Shown piece by piece: positions 28,238 to 36,852 of a stretch of 64,000 nucleotides of DNA. The translations under genes and the position numbers were made by a program. The notes beneath the pieces were generated by a model. The model saw only the letters and a list, made by a program, of their open reading frames with translations, was not told where the DNA came from and did no database searches. Each line of letters begins with the position of its first letter. Positions within the stretch are counted from its first letter, which is position 1. The DNA is from Jannaschia maritima (GTDB lineage Bacteria; Pseudomonadota; Alphaproteobacteria; Rhodobacterales; Rhodobacteraceae): assembly GCF_030973515.1 (NCBI RefSeq), contig NZ_JARGZA010000011.1:62001-126000 (forward strand), written 5' to 3'.

Positions 28238-29229
28238 TGCGGGGGTACGGCGAAGCGGCTGCGGGCGGGCCGACCGTCAGCGTCGTGCTGCCCGCCTACG
28301 ACGTGGAGCCGTTCGTGGCGGAGGCCGTGGATACGATCCACGCGCAGACCTGGCCCGACATCGAGTTGATCGCCGTCGACGACGGATCGCGCGACGGGAC
28401 CGCGGGGGTCCTGGACGCGCTGGCCGACGGGTGGACGGAACCCGGACGGCGGATGACCGTCCTGCATCAGGCGAATGCCGGCGCGGGGGCCGCGCGGAAC
28501 GCGGCGCTGGCGCGGACGACCGGGCCCTTCGTCGCCTTCGCGGACGCGGACGACCGATGGCATCCGGACCTGATCGCCCGGTCGGTCGCCCTGCTGTGGG
28601 ACGACCCCTCGCTGGCCTATACCTTCCCGCTATGCCGCTACATCGACGCGGATGGCAACGTGACCGGATTGCGGCCGCCCGTGTCGCAAGACCGGTTCGC
28701 CGCCATCGACATCCTGGTGGCGAACCCGATCCACACCGGGACGGGCATCGTCGCACGACGATCGGCGGTGGACCGGGTCGACGGATTCGATCCCGACCTG
28801 ACGTCGTGCATCGACATGGACTATTGGATCGCGCTGGCGGGCGAGGGCGAGGGCCGGGTCGGTTGCGTTGCCGACCATCTGGTCGACTATCGCAGGCGAT
28901 CGGGGCAGATCACCGCGGACCTGTCCCGCATGCGCCGCGGCCACGATCAGCTCGTCGCGAAATGGGATCGATTGGGCCTGCGGCCCAGCCGGGCGCAGCG
29001 GCGGCTGATGCGGGCTCGCTTCGCCCTCTATTGGGCGACGGTGGCCTATCAGACGGGGGACCATCGCGCGGCCCGGCGTCACGTCCTGTCCGCCCTGGCC
29101 CACGACCCGCGCGCGATGGCGAAGGACCCGCTGTGGCGCGTCCGTCTGGCCGCCTGCGCCGCGACGCTGCTTCCGCCTCCGCTGCACGACGGCTTGCGGT
29201 CCTGGTTCAACGGCCGCGCCACGACGTGA
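28237..29229 (+). CDS. Glycosyltransferase family 2
   Basis: A 330-residue GT-A transferase: SVVLPAYDVEPFVAEAVD, VDDGSRDGTAG, NAGAGAARNAALA and the metal-binding FADADDRWHPD. The C-terminal 80 residues are helical and basic. Its ATG shares a base with the stop of the previous gene (TGATG), and the next gene begins inside its stop codon region (GTGA). It likely transfers one sugar of the repeat unit. Confidence 0.88.
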   Translation: MRGYGEAAAGGPTVSVVLPAYDVEPFVAEAVDTIHAQTWPDIELIAVDDGSRDGTAGVLDALADGWTEPGRRMTVLHQANAGAGAARNAALARTTGPFVAFADADDRWHPDLIARSVALLWDDPSLAYTFPLCRYIDADGNVTGLRPPVSQDRFAAIDILVANPIHTGTGIVARRSAVDRVDGFDPDLTSCIDMDYWIALAGEGEGRVGCVADHLVDYRRRSGQITADLSRMRRGHDQLVAKWDRLGLRPSRAQRRLMRARFALYWATVAYQTGDHRAARRHVLSALAHDPRAMAKDPLWRVRLAACAATLLPPPLHDGLRSWFNGRATT

Positions 29230-30131
29230 CCGAGCCACAGGCGACGATCGTCCTGCCCAGCTTCGGGCGGCCGGCGCATGTCCGCGACTGCCTCGCCGCG
29301 CTCGGGGCGCTTGATGGTGGCCCCTACCCCGTCGTGGTGGTGGACGATGGCAGCCCCGAACCCCTTGCGCCCGTCTGCGCGCCCTTCGGCGACGCGGTCC
29401 GCTGCATCCGACAGGACAATGCCGGTCCGGGCGTGGCCCGCAACCGGGGCGTGGCGGAAGCCCGGACCCGACTGGTCCTGTTCATCGACGACGATTGCCG
29501 CCCCGAGCCGGGCTGGGCCCGCGCGCTGATCGAAACACAGGCGGGCGACCCGGACGCGCTCGTCGGCGGGCTCGTCGTGAACGGGTTGGACCGCAACGTC
29601 TGGTCCGACGCGGCCCAGGCGATCCTGACCTACAGCTACGGCGCGTTCGGGGGCTTCGACGGGCGCTTGGCCTTCTTCACGACCAACAACCTGTGCGTGG
29701 ACCGCGACCGGTTCCTGGACCTCGGGGGGTTCGATGCGTCCTATGCCTTCGCGTCGGAGGATCGGGACCTGTCGTTCCGGTGGAAGGCGGCGGGGGGCCA
29801 CTTGCGACACGCGCCGGATGCGGTGGTGACCCATCTGCACGCCATGACCGGCGCGGGCTTCCTGCGGCAGCAATACGCCTATGGCCGCGGGGCGCGGCGG
29901 TTCCACGGGCGCGTGCGCGACAGCGGGACGGGATCGGTCGAGATGGGCGGCAAGGCGTTCTATGCCGGCCTCCTGCTGCACCCGCTCCGCCGTCCGACGC
30001 CACGCGCGGTCGTCCGTTCGGTCCTGATCGGGACGGCGCATGCGGCGATGCTGGCCGGCTACCTGCGCGAACGGCGGGCCGAGGGGTCGGGTGGACCGAG
30101 GCGGCCGACGGGTGACGGCCGCGACGCGTGA
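29226..30131 (+). CDS. Glycosyltransferase family 2, last gene of the glycan cluster
   Basis: A 301-residue GT-A transferase with ATIVLPSFGRPAHVRDCL, VVVDDGSPEPL, GPGVARNRGVAEA and the DxD-type LFIDDDCRPEPGW, followed by a galactosyltransferase-like SEDRDLSFRWKAAGG. GTG 29226 overlaps the previous stop by four bases. It ends 3 bases before the convergent ABC permease gene, which marks the edge of the cluster. Confidence 0.87.
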   Translation: MTEPQATIVLPSFGRPAHVRDCLAALGALDGGPYPVVVVDDGSPEPLAPVCAPFGDAVRCIRQDNAGPGVARNRGVAEARTRLVLFIDDDCRPEPGWARALIETQAGDPDALVGGLVVNGLDRNVWSDAAQAILTYSYGAFGGFDGRLAFFTTNNLCVDRDRFLDLGGFDASYAFASEDRDLSFRWKAAGGHLRHAPDAVVTHLHAMTGAGFLRQQYAYGRGARRFHGRVRDSGTGSVEMGGKAFYAGLLLHPLRRPTPRAVVRSVLIGTAHAAMLAGYLRERRAEGSGGPRRPTGDGRDA

Positions 30132-30134
30132 CCG

Positions 30135-30974
30135 TCAGCCCTTCACCGCGCCGGCCGTCATGCCCGCGATGATCTGGCGGGCCGCGAAGAAGGTGAACAG
30201 GAGCGGCGGAATGACGATCAGTGTGCCCATCGCCATGATGCGTCCCCATTCGACCCCCGTGTCGGTGATGTAGCCCGCGGCCGCCACGGGCAGCGTGCGC
30301 GTGCGACGGCCCGTCAGCAGCAACGCCAGGATGAACTCGTTCCAGGCGATGCGGAACGTGAAGATGGCGGCGACGGCATAACCCGACTTCATCAGCGGCA
30401 GCAGGACGCGGAAGAAGACCTGCAGGGGCGACGCGCCGTCCACGATGGCGGCCTCCTCCAGCTCCACGGGGATCTGCTTGTAGAACCCGAAAAGCAGCCA
30501 GATCGCGAAGGGCAGGTTCAGTGCTGTGTAGAGGACGGTCAGCACCACCAGGTCGTTCTCCACCCCCGAGGCCAGGACGAAGGCGAAGGCCGGCACGGCC
30601 AGCACGGCGGGCGGCACCATGCGCACCAGCAGCGTCGAGTTCGCCATCAGCTGCCGCCCGCGGAAGCTGGTGCGCGCCAGGGCATAGGCGCAGAACCCCC
30701 CCAGCAGCAGCGTCATCGCCGTGGATGCGGTCGCCACGATGGCGGAGTTGGTCAGGTACCGATCGAACCGCCCCCGGTCGAGGATGTGGGCGTAATTGTC
30801 GAGCGTGGGCACGAAGAAGAACCACAACGGGGTGGAATCCTGGACCAGCACCTCGTTCTTGAACGACGTGGCGATCATCACCCAGATCGGCGCCAGCGCG
30901 AAGGCCGCCAGGATCAGAAGCGCCACGTAATGGCCCAGTTGGCGCAAGGCATCGTCCCGGACCCGGTCAGACAT
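30135..30974 (-). CDS. Carbohydrate ABC transporter permease (MalG type)
   Basis: A 279-residue inner-membrane permease with six predicted spans. The EAA loop (EEAAIVDGASPLQVFFRVLLP) that contacts the ATPase is present near residue 185. It pairs with the MalF-type permease, whose stop overlaps its start by 8 bases. It is the last gene of a five-gene operon (35724 down to 30135) running leftward from the LacI-type regulator. Confidence 0.92.
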   Translation of the reverse strand: MSDRVRDDALRQLGHYVALLILAAFALAPIWVMIATSFKNEVLVQDSTPLWFFFVPTLDNYAHILDRGRFDRYLTNSAIVATASTAMTLLLGGFCAYALARTSFRGRQLMANSTLLVRMVPPAVLAVPAFAFVLASGVENDLVVLTVLYTALNLPFAIWLLFGFYKQIPVELEEAAIVDGASPLQVFFRVLLPLMKSGYAVAAIFTFRIAWNEFILALLLTGRRTRTLPVAAAGYITDTGVEWGRIMAMGTLIVIPPLLFTFFAARQIIAGMTAGAVKG

Positions 30975-31914
30975 CGGAACGCTCCCGCATGGGGTTGGCC
31001 AGCAGCAGGATCGCCGCCGACATGCCGAACACGATCAGGATCAGCAGCACCGATATCGCGGAGGCATAGCCCAGTTGCTGCGTCTCGAACGCGCGGTTGT
31101 AGATGTGCAGCGACAGGAGCTCGGTCGACCGCCCCGGGCCGCCGCCCGTCATGATGAGCATGACCTCCAGCCCCCGGAACACGTCGATCAGGCGCATCAA
31201 CAGCGCGATGACCAGGATCGAGCGGATCATCGGCAGCTTCACGAACAGGATCTGCTGCCACCACGTCGCGCCGTCGATCGTGGATGCCTCCACCACCTCC
31301 GACGGCAGGGCCTGCAGGCCGGCCAGCACGATGATGAAGATGAAGGGCGTCCACTGCCAGATGTCCACGAAGACGATGGCGAAGAAGGCCAGTTGCGGGT
31401 CGCCTAGCCAGATCTGCGGCTCGATCCCGAACCAGGCGCCAGCGTAGTAGTTGATCCAGCCGACACGCGCGTCGAACAGGTACCGCCAGATCAGCCCCAC
31501 CACGACAGGCGACACCATCAGGGGCAAGATGAAGATGGTGCGAAAGACCGATGCGCCGCGGATCGGCTTCTCCAGCAACAGCGCCAGGGCGATGCCCAGC
31601 GTCATCTCGATGGTGATGGTCCAGAAGCCGAACCGGATCGTGACCCAGAGCACCTCCCAGACCTGGTGGTCGACCAGCATGCGTCCGAAGTTGGTCAGCC
31701 CGACGAAGGGCGCGTCCTCCAACTCCAAGCCGATCTGCCAGTCGTAGAAGGACAGGTAGAACGCCATCACGACCGGATAGAGGAGCCCCGCAGCCATCAC
31801 GACCAGCGCGGGTCCGATGAACGCATAGGGCGTCAGGAACCCCGCTTCGAACCGCGGACGCGGCGTCGGCGCGGGCAACGGGCGCGTCAGCGGATCGGTC
31901 GTGCCGTCGGTCAT
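30967..31914 (-). CDS. Carbohydrate ABC transporter permease (MalF type)
   Basis: A 315-residue inner-membrane permease with a short cytoplasmic leader and six spans (first: LTPYAFIGPALVVMAAGLLY). The EAA loop is EASTIDGATWWQQILFVKLP. It is a partner of the MalG-type permease directly downstream. ATG 31914 is chosen because upstream in-frame sequence runs into the binding-protein gene's 3' untranslated space and is not protein-like. Confidence 0.92.
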   Translation of the reverse strand: MTDGTTDPLTRPLPAPTPRPRFEAGFLTPYAFIGPALVVMAAGLLYPVVMAFYLSFYDWQIGLELEDAPFVGLTNFGRMLVDHQVWEVLWVTIRFGFWTITIEMTLGIALALLLEKPIRGASVFRTIFILPLMVSPVVVGLIWRYLFDARVGWINYYAGAWFGIEPQIWLGDPQLAFFAIVFVDIWQWTPFIFIIVLAGLQALPSEVVEASTIDGATWWQQILFVKLPMIRSILVIALLMRLIDVFRGLEVMLIMTGGGPGRSTELLSLHIYNRAFETQQLGYASAISVLLILIVFGMSAAILLLANPMRERSDV

Positions 31915-31981
31915 GGGGGTTCCGTTCGCGGAGGGCGCGGGATGGGGGGCCCCGTGACGGCGCCCCCCGGCGGCAGACCGA

Positions 31982-33304
31982 TCAGTCGGCGGACTGCCAG
32001 ACGTAGTAGCCCTCGCGCTCCATGATCGCGCGGGCCTTCTCGTTGGCGGCGTCCATGATGGGCTGGATCGGACCATCGGTCGTGATGACCTCCGTCAGGG
32101 CCTGGCCCAGGACGTCGATGTTCAGCTCGTTCCATTCGGGGATCAGCGGGCGCCAGTCGGGATCCGCGCAGGGCAGCTGCTCCAGCACCACGGGGTACTC
32201 GTCGAAACCTTCGGTGTTGGCCTCCAATGTGGACATGCGGATCGGATCGCCCCCCAGTTCGACCATACGCTGATCGCCGGCCTTGTCCGTCATGTACTGG
32301 ATGAACAGGAACGCGGCCTCCGGGTTGGGCGCGTTGGCGGGGATGCCCAGCGCGAACCCTCCGGTCTCGGCCCCGCAGCGCGACCCTTCGGGATGCAGCG
32401 CATAGCCCACGTTGCCGTCGATCTGCGACAGGTCCGGGTCCCGCGACATCGCCGCGATCTTCAGCGTGTCCAGGTGCATCGCCGCCTCGCCCTGCAGGAA
32501 CGCCGCCGCCGCCTCGCCGAAGCCGAAGGTGGGGATGCCGGTGGGGCCGGTCTGCACGACCTCGCGCAGGACCTCCGCCGCTTCCACGGCCTCCGGCGAG
32601 TTGATGACGGGGTTCCACTGGTCGTCGAAGATCTTTCCGCCCAGGGGGGCCAGATGCATCAGCCAGGCCGCCGTGACCTGGTGGCCGGTCGAGCCGCGCG
32701 ACGTCATCGCGGGGACGCCGGCCGCGTCCAGATCCTGCATCACCTGGCGCAAGGCGTCGTAGGTCTGGGGCACCTCGACGCCCTGCTCCTCGAAAATGTC
32801 CGTGCGATAGGCCAGGATCGACGTCTCCGCGCCGAACGGGATGCCGTAGAGCGCGCCGGACACGCCGGGCAGGTATCCCTTGTCGCCACCGACCACGCCG
32901 CCGTTCTGCAGGTACGCATCGGCGATGTCGTCGATGTCGTAGTCGGGATCGACCAGTTGCGGGCGGGCGAAGAACTGCGACAGGGGCGTCAGCAGCCCCT
33001 TGGAGGCGTATTCCCCCTTCCACATCACCACCCACGACACGACGTCGTACTCGCCCTCGCGCTTGGACATCTCCAGCAATTGGCGGTCGCGCAGGGACAG
33101 GTACTGTAGCGCGTCGATCTCGACGTCGATACCCGTCTCCTCCATGAACTCCTCCACCAGCGTTTCTGCCTTCTGGAAGTGGCTGAGCGCGGGCCAGGAC
33201 ACGACGATCGTCTGTCCTTCGTACGGCGCGTACGGATTCGCGAAGGCCGCCGTCGCGGCTAGGATCGCCGTCGTGGCGAGGGGCGTGGTCCTTGTCGTGC
33301 ACAT
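31982..33304 (-). CDS. Sugar-type ABC transporter substrate-binding protein (family 1)
   Basis: A 440-residue periplasmic protein: the signal peptide is cleaved near AAFANPYAP. The mature part has binding-protein family-1 segments: SHFQKAETLVEEFMEETGIDVEI, YDVVSWVVMWKGEYASKGLL, YGIPFGAETSILAYRTDIF and AAAFLQGEAAMHLD. A GGGAGGA ribosome site supports ATG 33304. The ligand is unknown; by family it should be a sugar, polyol or related compound. It is co-transcribed with the ATPase upstream and the two permeases downstream. Confidence 0.9.
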   Translation of the reverse strand: MCTTRTTPLATTAILAATAAFANPYAPYEGQTIVVSWPALSHFQKAETLVEEFMEETGIDVEIDALQYLSLRDRQLLEMSKREGEYDVVSWVVMWKGEYASKGLLTPLSQFFARPQLVDPDYDIDDIADAYLQNGGVVGGDKGYLPGVSGALYGIPFGAETSILAYRTDIFEEQGVEVPQTYDALRQVMQDLDAAGVPAMTSRGSTGHQVTAAWLMHLAPLGGKIFDDQWNPVINSPEAVEAAEVLREVVQTGPTGIPTFGFGEAAAAFLQGEAAMHLDTLKIAAMSRDPDLSQIDGNVGYALHPEGSRCGAETGGFALGIPANAPNPEAAFLFIQYMTDKAGDQRMVELGGDPIRMSTLEANTEGFDEYPVVLEQLPCADPDWRPLIPEWNELNIDVLGQALTEVITTDGPIQPIMDAANEKARAIMEREGYYVWQSAD

Positions 33305-33352
33305 GCTGTCGTCCTCCCTAGATCGTGGCATGGTCGTGTCGTTCCGCGCGGA

Positions 33353-34453
33353 TCACCCCGCACGGGTCAGGCTGTCCCCCGTCCTGCGGTCGAAGAGGTA
33401 CAGTCGCTGCGTGTCGAAATGGTACGTGCCGGCGGTCAGGCGGTCGGCCTCGGGGCCCACCTCCACCGCGGCGGTGATGTCATGGGAGCCCATGCGCGCC
33501 GCCAGGTACTGGCTTGACCCGATGTATTCGGCGACCTTGACGTCCAGGTGGACCGGCGCGTCGTCCTGGCCGCGCGGCGTGGCGGCGAAGTGCTCCGGCC
33601 GCAGGCCCAAGGTCACGCCGCGCGACGCGGCCCGGCGCGCGGCCGCCTTCAGACGGTCCGGCAAGGGCAGCGCGAAGCCGTCCCCGCGCGCGACGACGCG
33701 CCCGCCCTCCTCCGACAGGTCGGCGGGCACCAGGGTCATCGCGGGCGACCCGATGAAGGTGGCCACGAACGTGTTGACCGGATCGTTGTAGACCGCCTTC
33801 GGGGTGCCGACCTGCTGGATCCGCCCGCCGTCCATGATGACGATGCGGTCGGCCATGGTCATCGCCTCGATCTGATCGTGCGTGACGTAAATCATGGTCC
33901 GGTCCAGCCGCTGGTGCAGCAACGCCAGTTCGGTGCGCATCGACGCGCGCAGCTTGGCGTCCAGGTTCGACAGCGGTTCGTCGAACAGGAACACGTAGGC
34001 GTCGCGCACGATGGACCGGCCCATGGCGACCCGCTGGCGCTGGCCGCCCGACAGGTCCTTGGGCTTGCGGTCCAGATAGGGTGTCAGCTCCAACATGTCG
34101 GCGGCGCGGTGGACGCGGTCCTGGACCTCCGCCTTCGGGGTGCCAGCCAGGCGCAGCGCGAAGGACATGTTCTCGGCCACGTTCATGTGCGGGTAGAGCG
34201 CGTAGGACTGGAACACCATCGCGATGTCTCGTTCCTTGGGCCGGGTCCATGTGACGTCCCGCCCGGCGATGGCGATCTGGCCGGAAGACACCTTCTCCAA
34301 CCCCGCGATCATGCGCAGGGTGGTCGACTTGCCGCAGCCCGACGGACCGACGAGCACCACGAACTCGCCCTCGGCGATGTCGAGGCTGAGATCCGGGATC
34401 ACCTCCACCGAGCCATAGCTCTTGCGGATATGCGCCAGTTGCACGCCGCTCAT
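33353..34453 (-). CDS. ABC transporter ATP-binding protein (UgpC/MalK type)
   Basis: A 366-residue ATPase: Walker A GPSGCGKSTT, Q-loop FQSYALYPHM, signature LSGGQRQRVAMGR, Walker B FLFDEPLSNLDA and the His switch TMIYVTHDQ. The C-terminal 120 residues form a TOBE-type regulatory domain as in MalK/UgpC (GLRPEHF). It energises the importer at 30135-33304. Its start overlaps the stop of the flavin monooxygenase gene by 4 bases. Confidence 0.95.
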   Translation of the reverse strand: MSGVQLAHIRKSYGSVEVIPDLSLDIAEGEFVVLVGPSGCGKSTTLRMIAGLEKVSSGQIAIAGRDVTWTRPKERDIAMVFQSYALYPHMNVAENMSFALRLAGTPKAEVQDRVHRAADMLELTPYLDRKPKDLSGGQRQRVAMGRSIVRDAYVFLFDEPLSNLDAKLRASMRTELALLHQRLDRTMIYVTHDQIEAMTMADRIVIMDGGRIQQVGTPKAVYNDPVNTFVATFIGSPAMTLVPADLSEEGGRVVARGDGFALPLPDRLKAAARRAASRGVTLGLRPEHFAATPRGQDDAPVHLDVKVAEYIGSSQYLAARMGSHDITAAVEVGPEADRLTAGTYHFDTQRLYLFDRRTGDSLTRAG

Positions 34454-35724
34454 TGCGCGGCCTGCGCTGGGCGGGCGAGCGAGGGATCGAAGTAGCTGAA
34501 TTCCGGCGCGATGCGCAGAGCGTCGTCGAACCAGGCCCGCGCCTCCGCCTCACCCGCGGTCGCCAAGTCGATCGTGTCGTAGAGGAACGCGCGCTCCATC
34601 TGATGGCCCATCTCCAGCATCGCGTCGGCCAGGACCATCTGTCGGTCGGACCAGCCGTCCAACGCGGCATCCAGGTCGGATGGCCCGTCGCCCGACAACG
34701 CCCGGCCAAGCCCGGTCGCATTCTCGTATCCCTTGAACAGGCCCGCCCCCGTCAAGGGCGGCACCATCGCGCCGGCATCGCCCAGGAGGCACATCCGCCC
34801 CTTGCGATAGGCGGGGGGCCGCGCGGTGTAGATCAACTGGATCTGGTTGTCCCGCGACGCGGCGGCCATGTCCGCGAAATAGGTCGGCAGCGCGCGGCGC
34901 ATCCGGTCCTTGAGGGCGGCATCCTGTTCGGGACGCATGTGCCCGGCCGGGATCGTGCCGGTCCGCGCCCGTCCCGCGGCGTCGATCATGAAGTCGTCCA
35001 GTTCCGCCTCCGGCAGGTCCAAATAGACCGCCCAGTTCACCAGCCGCCGCCCGGGATGCAGGCTGCCGTCGCGATCGTGGATCACGTAGGAGATGAAGCT
35101 GCCGCGCCCGTCGCGCAGCGAGATGCGGGGATGCTGCTCCAGGATCGGGTCGGTGCCGATGTCGGCTTCGCTGACGACGCCCCGCCAGACCAGATAGTCG
35201 CGATAGACGAGCGCCGTCTGCGGGAACATCGCTCGTCGCCCCTGCGAGGCATAGCCGTCCGCGAAGCAGACCAGATCGGCCCGGGCCCGCGTGCCGTCCT
35301 CGAAGGACAGCATCACGCTATCGCCCGTATCCTCCGCCCGGTCCAGGGCCATCCCATTGTGATAGGCATCGTCAGGCACGCGTTTGCGGATGTTCTCCCA
35401 CAGCCCGGACCAATGCAGGCAGTGCATGGCCAGCGGCAGGCGGAGAGGGCATCGGCCATAGCGGTCGTCCGGTCCCACGGCCTTCGACAGAAGGATCTCG
35501 GTATAGGGGGCGGACGGGAAGTCACGGTCGATCAGACCTTGGCCCTTCAACCCGTCGAGCACGGCGCGCGACGTCGTGACGCCGCCGCCCCGGCCGACCA
35601 GCCCCGCGCGCGAACGCTCGTACACGGTGACGTCGTGCCCGGCCCGGCGCAGAGATACCGCCGCCATGCACCCTGCCAGGGAGCCGCCAACGATCGCGAT
35701 GTCCAGCCTGCGTGACGGGTTCAT
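34450..35724 (-). CDS. FAD-dependent aromatic-type monooxygenase, first gene of the ABC operon
   Basis: A 424-residue class A flavin monooxygenase. It has a variant nucleotide motif IAIVGGSLAGCMAAVSLRRA, a DG motif (LVCFADGYASQGRRAMF) and the GD motif RMCLLGDAGAMVPPLTGAG. The layout resembles 2,6-dihydroxypyridine hydroxylase and similar enzymes that use NAD(P)H and oxygen to hydroxylate a ring. Its position as the first gene of a sugar-type importer operon, overlapping the ATPase gene by 4 bases, suggests that the imported compound or its product is the substrate. Confidence 0.85.
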   Translation of the reverse strand: MNPSRRLDIAIVGGSLAGCMAAVSLRRAGHDVTVYERSRAGLVGRGGGVTTSRAVLDGLKGQGLIDRDFPSAPYTEILLSKAVGPDDRYGRCPLRLPLAMHCLHWSGLWENIRKRVPDDAYHNGMALDRAEDTGDSVMLSFEDGTRARADLVCFADGYASQGRRAMFPQTALVYRDYLVWRGVVSEADIGTDPILEQHPRISLRDGRGSFISYVIHDRDGSLHPGRRLVNWAVYLDLPEAELDDFMIDAAGRARTGTIPAGHMRPEQDAALKDRMRRALPTYFADMAAASRDNQIQLIYTARPPAYRKGRMCLLGDAGAMVPPLTGAGLFKGYENATGLGRALSGDGPSDLDAALDGWSDRQMVLADAMLEMGHQMERAFLYDTIDLATAGEAEARAWFDDALRIAPEFSYFDPSLARPAQAAQ

Positions 35725-35762
35725 GGCCACGACGCTAGACCCGCGGTCCGCGCCAGATCTAC

Positions 35763-35787
35763 TGTTAGATTGTCGGCCGCTAACAAT
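35763..35787. promoter_or_regulatory. Nested inverted repeats, likely LacI-family operator
   Basis: In the 76-base gap between the divergent monooxygenase and LacI-type genes, TGTTAG (35763-35768) pairs with CTAACA (35780-35785). Inside that, ATTGT (35769-35773) pairs with ACAAT (35783-35787). TGTTAG/CTAACA half-sites are typical of LacI-family operators, although the spacing is wider than usual. It is placed to control both directions. Confidence 0.5.
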
Positions 35788-35800
35788 TGGGTGAACGATC

Positions 35801-36805
35801 CTGACCAAGTCCAGGCGGAACACGTTGCGCGACGTGGCGGAGGCGGCGGGCGTCTCCGAGATGACCGTCAGCCGCGTGCTCAGCGGCAAGGGCGTCGTGT
35901 CCGCACGGACGCGGGACCGCGTAATGGCGGTCGTCGCGAGGACGGGATACGTGCGCAACCGGTTGGCCGGCTCTCTGGGGCGATCGCGGTCCGATCAGGT
36001 GGCGGTCGTGATCCCGTCCCTGGGGAACGCCATCTTCGACGAGGTCGTGGACGGCATCGGGGTCGAGTTGAGCCGCAAGGACTACAACCCCGTCCTGGGC
36101 ATCTCGGACTACGACGAGCGGCGCGAGGAATCGCTCTTGCAATCCATGCTATCGTGGCGGCCGGCAGGCGTGATCCTTCCGGCCATCGGCCATACCGCAC
36201 GGGTCGAGGCGATGCTGCGCAACGCGGACGTGCCGATCGTCGAGATCATGAACACGGGACGCCGCCGAGCCGGGATTGCCGTGGGGATCGATCAGCATGG
36301 CGCCGGACGCGCGTCGGCCCGCCATCTGATCGACCGCGGCAGGACGCGCATCGCCTGGATCGGGTGGGACCCGCGCGACCTGTCGGCGGCGGCGCGCCTC
36401 GATGGGGCGCGCGCAGTGGCGGCCGAGCGTGACGTCGTGCTCGTCGAGCCACGGGCGCCGTCCGCCGGCGCCGTCACGCTTCTGGACGGACGGCGCGACT
36501 TGGCCGCCCTGCTGGCGGCGGACCCGGCGATCGACGCGGCGATCTTTGCGAACGATACCGCCGCGGCGGGCGGCATGATGCATTGCCTGGCGGAAGGCGT
36601 CGACGTGCCGGGCCGCGTCGCCCTCATGGGATACGGCGACACGGTCGGCGGCCGCGTCCTCCCCCGCAGGTTGACCACGATCAGCCCGCCCCGCCGCGCG
36701 ATCGGACGCATTGCGGCCCGCTGCATCTTGGATACGATGAGGGGCGTCGCGGTGGGGCCGGTGATCGACGTTGGATTCGAGTTGGTCACGGGGGAAACCA
36801 GTTGA
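35801..36805 (+). CDS. LacI family transcriptional regulator
   Basis: About 334 residues. The N-terminal helix-turn-helix reads TLRDVAEAAGVSEMTVSRVL, followed by a periplasmic-binding-protein-like sensor domain (VAVVIPSLGNAIFDEVVDGI, GVILPAIGH, DAAIFANDTAAAGG). The start is unclear: a TGA at 35792-35794 closes the frame and no ATG or GTG lies before the HTH. CTG 35801 gives a family-typical leader (TKSRRNTL); TTG 35825, with AGGCGGA 5 bases upstream, would start one residue inside the HTH. It is divergent from the monooxygenase-ABC operon that it probably represses. Confidence 0.87.
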   Translation: MTKSRRNTLRDVAEAAGVSEMTVSRVLSGKGVVSARTRDRVMAVVARTGYVRNRLAGSLGRSRSDQVAVVIPSLGNAIFDEVVDGIGVELSRKDYNPVLGISDYDERREESLLQSMLSWRPAGVILPAIGHTARVEAMLRNADVPIVEIMNTGRRRAGIAVGIDQHGAGRASARHLIDRGRTRIAWIGWDPRDLSAAARLDGARAVAAERDVVLVEPRAPSAGAVTLLDGRRDLAALLAADPAIDAAIFANDTAAAGGMMHCLAEGVDVPGRVALMGYGDTVGGRVLPRRLTTISPPRRAIGRIAARCILDTMRGVAVGPVIDVGFELVTGETS

Positions 36806-36852
36806 GCGACGGGTGCCCTCCCCGCCGATCGGTACCTACCGTTCCAGGCCGG

